Assembly: GCA_039000515.1 (NCBI GenBank)
Contig: JBCFYV010002255.1
Location: 16,826,890 to 16,890,889 of the forward strand
DNA: 64,000 nt
Direction: 5' to 3'
Source: Timema cristinae
Lineage: Eukaryota; Arthropoda; Insecta; Phasmatodea; Timematidae
The first letter of the stretch is position 1, and every line of letters starts with the position of its first letter. A program made the position numbers and the translations under genes. Under the pieces are notes generated by a model. The model was given only the letters and a program-made list of their open reading frames with translations, was not told where the DNA came from and searched no databases. This document shows, piece by piece, positions 47,201-59,500 of this stretch.

Positions 47201-50200
47201 GAAATGTACCCACATGTGCAAGAAGGAAGAGTTAAAAACAAACCTATCCGAAATTCTAGGCCTGATCTTATAGTCGTCAGCAGTTAAATTTATTGCAAAG
47301 TGGAACCTTGGAACATTCAACCCCCGAAGGAGGTCTGAAACTTAGCTTAGTACTTAAATTAATATATATGTATATTAATAATAGTATATAATGTCACTAA
47401 TAATAATACAATAGTGAAGAATTAAGACAAAAACAAATCATAAAGCAAAGAAGAAAATAAATGTGCTAAAATAAAATAGAAGGTGCTGCAAACACAAAAA
47501 TCTTAAAATTCTTTTCCGGTTATCAAAAACTTAGTTTCCTTTTGATGTTATCAAATATTTTATTTTTTCAAAAAGTAATGAAAATTAAATTGGGAATGCT
47601 AAGAATTAAAATAAATGGGGATGAAAATAAAATAGTAAAAAGATAAATTTAATTCAAGAAAAATATAATACTTAAAAATATTGCAAGGGTTAGAGCTCAT
47701 TAGATATTAAAAACAAGATAATCTCCTTTCACCAAGTGCTTACTGTAGAAGGGGTCATTAATAGAAGCATTGTTATCACGATAATAGGATTTGATTGTCG
47801 ATTCAATATACAATTGCAAGCAATTTAGTAAGATTCACGATCAAATATTAGAAAAGAGTATATTTATATTATCATCGTTCCTTTCAGTTTTTTTTTGTTT
47901 GTTCAGTAATCGTGAGTATGAATATACACTAATAAGAATGCGCAAACATATGAATTTGTGAGATTTATTGAGACATCTTGTGCCAGCAAAACCTTAACAG
48001 AGTTTGAATGCAAGCGCAATGGATGACCTTGATCATGGGGAAGAGAGAATCAAACAATAGAATGTGTGCGGGGTTGATTATGAGTTTTTTTTAGCGCATC
48101 TTACCACCTGTTCACGTTATATGTATATATACTAATTAAGTTAATGAGTTAGGATGAACAAGATTGATTTTAGAGGAAGTGTATCACATTTGCGTGAAGG
48201 AATAGTGTAAAAACCATTTTGGAAAACCACCCTCAACAAACCAGGCTATAATTCAAACCTAAATCGCCCCATCATCGGCAGTCTAATTTAATAGGAGAGT
48301 GACGCTTTAGACAATGCGGCCAATGAAGCAGGTATAGTATTAGTTTATTGAGTCCATGATTGCATGTACCTAACCTAGGCAATGATTTAACTAAATAGAA
48401 TATTGTTGTTTAACAGGTTACAATTTTATGTTGATAATGCCTAGATTTGCACCGGATATTTCTATCTATGAAATTTACTGACCTTCTAGTTTTCTCAAAT
48501 TACCAGTCAGCAGCCACCCTGATATCTAATTTGATAAAACTGCTTCTAAAATAGTTTACTTACTACCTGTTCAGGTAGTACGCATATGTACTAATTGTGC
48601 TAACGACTTAAGGATGAGAACATTTTCGTTTAGCACTGTGTCTTACTACCCCTTTGGGTTATAGGCTTATTTACTAACTATTCCAATGGTTTTAGGGATG
48701 AGGAAGGTTATATCTAGAGGAGGTGAACCTGCATTTGCACAGAGAAAGAGTGGAAAACCATTTTGAAAAAACCAACATGATCACACCCAACCATGATTTG
48801 AGCCCCGATCTAACTTGTCATCAACAGCCTGAGATTATTTAAAACTACGGCACACATGAATAAACGTGACAAGAGTGACGTGTTAATTTGTTTGTCAGTG
48901 TAAAAAGACATACAGCACCTTGCATGTCGGCCATGTTGGGAGTATGGTCATGGGAGTTGCGGTTAATAGCAGGTGTCATTTTATTTTCACTGATTGAAGA
49001 GTCTGCTGGAACAACGTTTTTTAAGTTACATGACATACTCTTCAATAATACAAAAATAGTGTATATTTTTAGAAACCGTTGATTTATCCTTTCAAAAAAT
49101 TTTCCTTGCCTTTTACACTTATTTACAGCAAAAATAAAAATTTGTTTGAAGTAAATCAATAAAAAATCATAGTTTTTTTTAAGCAAATAAAACAAAAAAC
49201 AATAATAGTACAGTAGGAATAAGTAAAATACATTTTTGAATTCCAGTTATATACTACACATTAAAATAACTTTACTATTTATGTTTAGATGTCCCCCGCC
49301 CCCAATGGATAAGACATTTTGTTTGTCCAAATAATTTAAAAATTATTCCAATAGATACAAAATAAAATTGTGCATTAAACAAATTTAAGTTAAAAAAAAG
49401 TTGCATTATGTTTGTTAATTACTTTTTGTAGGTGATTAATTAAGAGACCACCTCATCCCACGGCTAAAACCTAACGTAGGTTGGTAATAGTATCAGTTTT
49501 CTGTATTCTACTTTATGTTATATTTGGAAGAAGGTACCGGTAATATAAAGTGTGAACTGTGTTTCGTCTTTTTGTTTTAAAAGCCATTTTGTGTTTGTTC
49601 CTTTTACATGTTTCTATCCATCAATCCTGTACCTTCTTCCAAATATAATACAATTACCTCAAAAAGCAAAAAGAGGTTTTCCTAATAGATATGTTTTCTA
49701 CTTTAGAAAGCAGTGGTATTGAGACCAATGACATTTTAAACGTATTAAAAAAAGGCTATTATAACGATACAGATTCGCTTTATTTAAGCCAATTATGCAA
49801 AAAACTAGAATTAGATGATACTTCTGATTAGAATATAATTAAGTATTTAATTACCTGGATAATCAGCTGTGAACGTGACTATTAACTTGAGATGTATTAA
49901 AGCTGCATACTATGAATATTTTATAATGAGTAAAACAAAAGTGATTTTTTTTTATAAATTAAAATAAAGTAATTTATGGATGGAACCACAATATTAAGAG
50001 AAGACTTTATTCCTTTTTTATTTTTTCATCCCCCATGAAGATTAAGAAATACTATCCCAGCATGTGCCCGCAGTCAACCTATAACGACCGAGTAACTGCC
50101 ACTGTTAGCGACGAGAGAACCAAAATTTGCAGATAGAGCGTGTCATGTGGTCAACACAACAAGCCCCTTGGCCGCTAATCTGTTTTTCTTAGACCGGAGC

Positions 50201-50499
50201 TGTTAATTATCAATTAAAGGAGTCCCTCATTTGTCCTCAAAAAGCTGATTTGTACCTTGTTTCAGACCCACCGCTTCACAGGAAATGGAAACACCAGGGA
50301 TTGAACCCGGGACTTCTGAACAATAGACTACAGAGAAGGTCAATATTATTCAGATCAGAGTTTAAATCAGTCACCCACTACAAGTAATTTAGACCCAGAT
50401 TTTGGTAATAAAGACTTTTTCCCTACAATTATTCTACTATAGCTATGCTATATTTGATATGTATTGCGCTAGGTTAACACCCCCCCCCCCCCCACACAC

Positions 50500-50534
<35 letters not shown>

Positions 50535-53500
50535 GTAAGGCCCCTATATCCACTGATTCAGTATCCATGATTTACCGCTGTCCAATTTTATATGCTTTTA
50601 ATTAAAGAAGAAAATAGTTTATAAGTCACAATGGCTTCAGCATCACCCCAATTCATCTCCTCATCGTGGTCATTGTACTATCATATACAAGAAGAATGGA
50701 GAATAGTAGTAGTGTACGGTACACATTATTATTACTTTATTTAATGTTGGTAATATCATACTGTGAATAATTTATCTGTTACAATTTAATGTATTTATGT
50801 ATGTTACATGAATATCACATTCTGTATTATCCGCGATTTCATGTAATTGCAGTAGATCTAGGAATGTATTTCCTGGGGATATGAGGACCTTACTGTGTAT
50901 ATATATTAGGGTGTCCCAAAAAAATGAAATTAATTATTTTTTTTCGCATACCCTCTTATTTTTTTCCTTTTATGTCAAAACAATTGTAAATAATGTTTCA
51001 TGTAATTTGGACCACGGCAACCCGTGCCGACTTGCATCTAAACATGTCAGTCAGTACATGTGTACTTGAGCGAGCGAACGCTGACGACACGTGTCTGTAG
51101 CGGAGCACCCAACAGCTGCAAATGGTAAAGATAAAAAAAAAAAAGATAAAGGAAGGTTTTGGAATGCTTCGACAGTGAGATTGCACAACCCGTGAAACAT
51201 GTCAGTAGCAGTTTACTCAGGACAGCGCACGTCTACGTGTCAATGTGCTTATAATTCCAAGTTGTTTAATTAGTAAATGTTTGTATGGTTTTTTAATCTG
51301 TGAACAGAACATGGCAGTGGAATTGCGTAGTTCTAAAAAGGTGATATTTTTAATAGGTAATATAAGACATCAAATAACGGGTTCAAAACTTCCGTCTAAT
51401 GGACAAGTTCTCGCAGTTTTGTTTTACAATATTCGAGAAGTGAATTTAAGTGTTAATGAAAGTGCAAATCTCGCTATTCGCGAATGTATTTTATTTTGGG
51501 AAAAGGCACGCATACCTACCAAATTGTTGCCAAATTGTGCGAGCAAGCGTGTTAATGTGTATCAAGTTTGGAGAGACTTACAAAAAAAATGCAAAGAAAT
51601 TACAAGGCGTATTCAAGCGGCGACAACAATAATTTGTAATTAATTTAGACAATTTGTTCAACATTGCACATGCTGATGCACTTCAATTAATGAAAATAGA
51701 GGAAGATAGGATGTTCTTGCAGTGCCAAAGAGAGCCGGGCTGACCCGGTCACTTAGGTGGAGTGGATAAAAAATCTGGCCAAAAAAGAGGAAAAGGCGTG
51801 ACTTCGAGCTGTCAAAGAAGACAATCGGCGAATAAAATATGTTTCCGATTCAACATCCTCGGCATCAAACGAACCATTGCAAGAAGATTCCTCTTCGAAT
51901 TCTAGTGAAAATATAGATTCAGAAGATTTCCCAACACTGATCGAAAGCTCAAAACCTGGGACAAGTAAATCAGTATTGAGGAAAGACTTTATTACTCCAA
52001 AGTTAGTTGCTGCTTTAGACAGGTGTCAGTTAAGTATGCAAGATTCTGTGTTTATTCTTGAAGCTACTATTGATGCACTTGGATTTAACATTGACGAATT
52101 TCCGATAAGTAAGTCTTCAATTCAAAGAATCCTAACAGAAAAACGGAAGGAACGTGCGGAAAACATAAAAATTTATTTTCAAAACGATGTACCGGATGTA
52201 GTGACCTTACATTGGGATAGCAAACTGTTGCCTGCTTTGAGTGCTCGAAAATCGAAAGAAGAACGCTTGCCTATTGTTATTTCATTTGGACTAAAATAAC
52301 AACTCATTGCTGTGCTGAGACTGGATAATTCCTCAGGCAAAGAACAGGCGCAGGCTATTTGGAAGGCGATCTTAGATTGTAATCTCGAAAACAAGGTCCA
52401 AATTCTCTGTTGTGATATTACGGCTTCGAATACAGGTCGTTTTAATGGTGCTTGTACGCTCCTCGAGCAAAAATTTGATAGGGAAATGCTTTTTTTCACT
52501 TGCCGCCATCATGTATACGAACTGGTGTTAAAGGCCATGTTCGATCTGAAAATTAAACAAGTGACAACAAGCCCCGATATTCCACTCTTTAAAAAGCTCA
52601 AAGAGAATTGGAAAAATATCGATTCCACTAAAATACAGTGCTATAGAGAAACAGTGGAACTGTTCAGAACCGTACCCAAAATTGAAAATTTGCTGGACTT
52701 TTACCGAGATGAACTTAAATATGTTATGGTCAGAGAGGACTATCGAGAGTTGATTGAAATTTCTATGGTGTTTTTAGGTGGAGATGCAGAAAAAAAAATT
52801 AAAATCAGACCTCCGGGTGCCATGCACCAAGCTAGATGGATGGCCCGAGCGATTTACTCCCTAAAACTATCGTTATTTAGTTCTCAGCTGAAATTAAACA
52901 CCAAGGATACGAAAGAACTGTTAGATGTCTGCTTGTTTATCGTAACAATCTATGTTAAACCATGGCTTCAATGCATTTTGGCAGTTAAAGCACCCTACAA
53001 AGATTTGTGCTTTTTGAAATCTTTGAAAGCTTACGAAAATGTTAATGAAAATATCTCGAAAGCTGCTTTACAGAAATTTCTCCAGCATTTATGTTATTTG
53101 ACTGATGAAATAGCAGTATTAGCACTTTTTGATGATGATGTGGACGAAGAAACAAAATTAAAAATGGTGGCAAATTTACATAGAGAAAATTTCTCGTCCC
53201 ATGAGAAAAGATACATTCCATCGAAGGAAGAACTTTGTGGTTCATTGTATGGTGAGTTTGATACATTGATTTTGTAATTGTTTATTTAGTTATTTATTTA
53301 TATCACGCAATTGTTACATTTTTTTTACAGAAAAAAGCATCGATGATTTCATATCAGTCAAAAGCCATTAATTGTTTTCTAGACTCAAAATTGATGATAG
53401 TTTTCTCAACGAGAGTCCCTCTTTATGGGAGAATAACGCTTCTTTTCTAGACGCAAAAAAGACGAAATCAATACTTAGAGCAGTGAACGATACAGCTGAA

Positions 53501-56500
53501 AGAGCAGTAAAACTAATGCAGGACTTTCATGGATTAATAACGGTTGAGGAGGAACAAAAACAATTTTTGTTTCGTTGCGTACAAGAACACACGAAGATCT
53601 ATCATGACTGTAAAAAGCAAACATTGAAACGAAAATATGTTCAGTAATGTTTCTTTTACTGTAATATGTTAATAAATATCTGCTTTGATTAAAATGGTGT
53701 CTTATGTACCAAAGAAACATACATTTTACAATCTTTCCATGGTATTCCCCGTACAAGATCTCACGTTCAAGTTTGAAGTAAAGTCGGCACGGGTTACCGT
53801 TATCTTATTGCAATAATACTTTTTATTTAAGTTACTGAGGTGAAATAGAAAAAAAATAGAGGGTATGCGTATTCAACTTTGCAAAAAAATTTTTTTACCT
53901 TGTATCTTGGGACACCCTAATATATATATCAACTTGGTTAAGCTTCATAGACAATTTAAATTTTATACACCCATTCATTGACCGAGGAATGTCATGAAAG
54001 CAGAGAGAAAGTATGGTTAAGTTTATTAGAAACTAAGAAACCTTATCATTCAGAAAAAGCAAATAAAGTTGGGACATGACCCTAGAATCCAGAGATATTT
54101 GACAATTGAGAAAATTTCAGATTCAAGAGTCAAATCCTTCACTTATTATTTTAAATTTTAAAATTAAAATTTTCTAGAACCAATTATAATTATGGGATGA
54201 ACTTTTAACAACCAGGTCCCAGACCAGTAATTTAACACAACTGAATGTATGAATGTTTTATAAGAAATAATGTTAACATTTAGTTAGTTACTATTTATAT
54301 TTAATATCTTTTCACTATATTAATATTTCCTCTTCTATTCATAATGTTTTCCTAGATTCCAATTCGAGATTCAAAGGTAAGTTGAAGATTTGGATTCAAC
54401 GAACCCTAAGATGGAAAATTGTTAAGTAAAGTATTTATCAAGATGAATATGTTTAAAATATATTACCACAGGCCCTTTGAGAAAAAGAAAAAGTCTAGAA
54501 CGAGACAAGTGTTTCGTTGCCTTTAGGCTAAGTCTATACTCGCAACTGATGGCCACACTACATAAATAATGTGTCCACTTTGGTTCACCCATAAAAATAG
54601 CGTGACTCGATGTTCCGGTGTCCTGGTCGCAAAGTATAATCATGCCCTTAATATTTAAATCATATTAGTAAAAAGAGAGGAGAGAAAGTTAAAGCAAGGA
54701 ATAAAAATACAAAAATTATATTCCCAGATAAAATAATACCAGTTGGAAGACCTATTTGCAGAAGGGAGGATAAAATCAGAATGGACCTGAAAGAAAGAGG
54801 GTATAATGAGGTGGACTGGATAGAATTGGCTCAGAATAGAAATAGCTGGCATAGGTGCACAGTGAACTTTCGAGTTCCTGATGCCATAGAGTAAGCACAT
54901 TTTTTTTTATGATACATATTTGCTAAAGTTTTTGTTTAGGGCTCTGAAAGTACTCGTATTTCAAGCTCGAACTCGAGCTTGTTGCTTAAGCTTGAGCTCG
55001 AAAGTTTTGTAGGTTCGTCATTTTCGACGCTTCTACTTGATGTACTTAATAAATTGTTAAAAATTAATTTCAATTTTAACATTAATAATGTAATAGAGCT
55101 TTAAAACTACATTTGACAGGTAAATTTATTCAATATTTTTGTCCATTTTGAATTATACTTTATTAAAATTGTTCACTTGTATTGCCATGACAATGCAATG
55201 GAAATAAAAATAGCTAAGAAAATTACTAAATAATTGAATGATTCTTTTTAATATCTTTAGCTGGTCCCTTTCTAAAATAATAATTTATGTTAAATTAAAA
55301 TGTAATATCAAAAATATCTTACATTAAATGTTTTCAAACTTAAGATATTTTTTAAACTTGTAATAATTAATATGTTTAGCTACAAAACTAGCTCTAGTTT
55401 AGTTATTATTTAGTTAAATAATTATGTTGGTTAACCTGTTTAAAATCAATAAATATTTTAACAAACTTACCACAATTAAATTAAATAAGCATTTACTATT
55501 TAATATTGTTTGGTATATATATTATTTTAGTCGTGTTATTTTTAATTTTAAAGTATCAGCATAAACTTTTATAAGGATTAAAAGTTAAAGTGAAGTAAAT
55601 TTCTCAATAAAATAATGTTTAACAAGAGCCTGTACAATGCGCATAGGGAAATGAAAATGGAACAGAAGACATGATAACGCACAATTACACTAAGGAATAA
55701 TAAACGAAAGATGAAAGCTTATTAAAACGTCACTTTTATTAACTTTTTATCAAAACAGTGTAGAAACACTCTACAATAATGTAAAGTGGTAGTTAGTTAA
55801 AGAAGCCAAACTGAAAGGATATTTAGATTAGGCCTAAATATAAACAAACACACTTCTCTATTTCTTCTTACACTTTTACACTTACCACTTATTCAAACTT
55901 CCACAGTTGCACATTGTTTTGAATTTTAGGAAATATTTATTTTTCATATGAAGAGACATTAATGAAAAAGTAATATTCCCAAAAATTCAAACTAATGTGC
56001 AATTATAGAAGTTTTGAAAAAGTGTAAAAGTTTAAGAAGACATGAAGAGAGAAGTGTGTTTGTTTATACCTAGGCCTAACCTAAATATCCTTTCAGGTTG
56101 GCTTCCTTCACTATAACTTACTTTACATCACTGTACAGTGTTTCTACACTGTCTTGTTAAACTTTTACAAGCCATCATGCAATTATTCATTTTATTAACT
56201 TATTTTTGTAATTGTTAGTGTAATTTTAATTTCCTTAAAGACATGAGTGTTGAAACCATTTTAATTATATTTTATTTGAATGTTGTTCTTATTTTTAAAT
56301 TGTGTTTTATAAGTGTTATTTATAATTTAAAAACCGATATTTCCACTATTTAACTTTTTTTTTCTTCAAAATTATTAACTATTTATAAAAATGATTGCTA
56401 TTCATCTTATAAGAACATGTGTTTTAATATACTTTCTAACGTTTTAAAATTATGAATATACAATACTCGGATTTAACTCAAACATGGGAGCTTTTAGAAA

Positions 56501-59500
56501 TACTCGACTTGAGTTCGGGTTGAATGAAAAAACCCAAGCTCGCATACCACTATTTTTGTCACATAGAAAAACAACGCAGAGAAAGGTAAATTTAAAGCAA
56601 AGCATTAGATAACTATCTATATTCTATCACATCTAAATTTATGTTAGTGAAGCAGGCGAGTTTGTCGGCAAGCAAATAAAAACAAATTGAAATGTGTGAA
56701 CGGTTACACGAATATAAATAATACTTACGTAAGGAGGTAGAGTCACCATCATTGTTGGGTGTGGTGGGCGATTCTATAGGGGTACCAAGCAAGAAAAACA
56801 AAAACAAAAAAACCAAACATGTAACAAACATACATAAGAGAGGAGGGAGGGCACACCAAAAAAACATCCACTACAAGGGGTTAATAATTAGTGGGACATG
56901 CTGGTGGGGCTGTGAAATATCAACTTTACTATAGAGGGGTTTTAGGGCGTGGTGCATAACATCAACTGTTCCAATGAGTGAGAGGGTGTGGGGGATGGAT
57001 AGCTACCTATATAGATGTAATTTCTTTTTTTTTCTCAATAAACATAATAAATAAATATCTCTCTTTAGATGAAACAAGAAATTTATTCTCTTATGTATAC
57101 AAGTCTAAAAGAATATGGCACATGAGTGGTTATAGGTTTAATTCAAATAAACAATTTTTATTTAATTACATTTTAGAAACTATATAAAATTGCTTTTTGC
57201 CTGACATCATAAAAGGCAAGGTTGAAGGAAAAGAGAAAATTCTGCGAAATTAAGGAGGGGCAGAGGACAGGTGCATTGATGGTTTAAGTTTACTGACAAA
57301 AGGAATTGACCTGTCATAAGACAGAACACCTAATAGTAGTAATAATTATGATCATCATAGAAAAAAAATATGATAAAAATGTAATTTTGGCTATTTAGTA
57401 GAAGAAAAATTACAATTTAGTAAATAAATGTTAGAAAAAGTTTTAATAAATCAAGTAAATGATTTTAAATAAAAGGTACTTCTATAGACGAAATGTAACC
57501 ATATATTTATGTTTGGAGGGAGGGGGGTTGTGTTAGGATAGTTCTTAAACCAGTTGATGGTCAAATAAATGTATTTGGGGCGTTGGGGTTAGGTTGAAGG
57601 GGATATTTGCAATGATTCAACACTAGTTAACTCTAAATAATGAACACACATAGAAATCCTCTTTAGTATATTACTTTCAAAGACCCATTTTTATCAATGG
57701 TGCTTTTCATGGATAGCTATAACTCAAGAGGGGGTGAATACACCCCCCTGCTCGGTAGCTATGCCCCCACTCCCATAATAATTTAAATTTTAATCTACCC
57801 AACTAAAAATACATTTGATTTATAAAAAGTTTTTACTAATGTACATTATTTTAAAGAAAAAGTATATAAAAATATAAATAGTATTATCAATTATAATAGT
57901 TTTATTATGTGTTATCACAGAGGCCAGCAAACCCAGTTGCTAAAGAAAAGAGTTGATCCAAGTTCATATTTCTATTATAATTTATATTTTTGCTCTACCT
58001 AAAATTAAGATTCCTAGCTTTATCTACTACCGTGAGCAAATATATACTTGACCATGTTATAATAATCGAACATAATAACTGTAATTATGATAATAAAAAT
58101 TACATGCATAATACATGCTGTTCAAAATGGTGAAAACAGCAAGATGCAATTCACTCTTTTTGTATTATTTTATCCCAAATAATGCAATATTTAAAAATAT
58201 AAAATGTTTGTTAGTACATAACTTAGGATTTAACTGTAGCAATTCACAAAATCAAATTAATTAATTAGAAGGTTTTCGAACATTTCAACGGATGTATCCG
58301 AACAATCATGCTACATGCCCAAAAGTACACGACATAGAGACACAACATCGTCCCATGTATTAGTGAAATAATAATACCATTTTAAGTGTTTAAAAATAAT
58401 GGTTGTACAAAATAAATTTAGGAATTACTCATATAAACCTTACAATATCACGTTTACCATTGAAGGTACATAGAACAATATAATTAGACAGAGAATAGAT
58501 CACCGTTACAAAAATGCAATATTTTTAAGGCATAGACCTCCTCTTTAGTATAAGAGATTTGAACAATGAATTGTTATTACTATTAGTCATACTACCAGTT
58601 CGGGTTATATACACTTACGCTAATGTGTATGGTAGGGTAATTGTAGATGAAATGGAGGACCTACAGTTTAACGTGGAATCTAAACCACGGTGGAAGCCTG
58701 GAATTCCACGCATTCACAAGTTGTGATTAATACACGTCTTGTCAGAGGTGAAGGAAGACACTGAATTAAATATGACACAAATTTATCAATGTCCAAAAAT
58801 TTATCTCAAGAGTTAAAATCGGTGTTCTACTTTTTCATATATTTTCTTCAATTCTATTGTACGTACACTACCCCTTCAGATACCTACATATTTACAAAAA
58901 TCCGATAGGAACCAGGATGGTAGCATTAAGAGGAAATGTACCCTAGTTTGCATGGAGGGAGAGTGGAAAACCACCCAGCGAATTAGACCAGAAAATATCC
59001 CCTGGTCAGGCTTAGTATGCCTTAAATGTGGTGCTACACTAGATACAAGAATGGAATGGGCCAGTTTTGCATTCCATTTTAGTTTAAGTTTAGTCTAAAA
59101 TATATTTCTTGAGATGATTAACTAAAAAGTTAAAGGCTGCATCATTAAAAATATTGTGGGCTTTATTTGCAAATAATTGCATACCATAATATTTTGGAAT
59201 GACAACTATTTAATCAGGGTCTTCTAATTTCATGTATGCACTATTCAAACAGTAACTATCTAGTTTTTTTCTAAATTTACTAAAAATAAAACCTCAACAA
59301 AACACCATTTAGAAGAACAGTCTTGCTAGCGTATTCTAATAAAATAATAGTTTTATTAAATCGTGAAATAAATTTTCAAATATAGACATGAAGACTAAAT
59401 TAATTTAACTCTTTCTTAATAAGTTTAGTCACATAAAAATAAACATCAGGTTGGCAAACTTACGTTCTTGGTCTGAACCATCCTCCGACTTGTCATCCTT

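Noticed and set aside
48888..49082. 64-codon plus-strand frame
   Set aside because: Antisense to Dlg microexon b; no family match.
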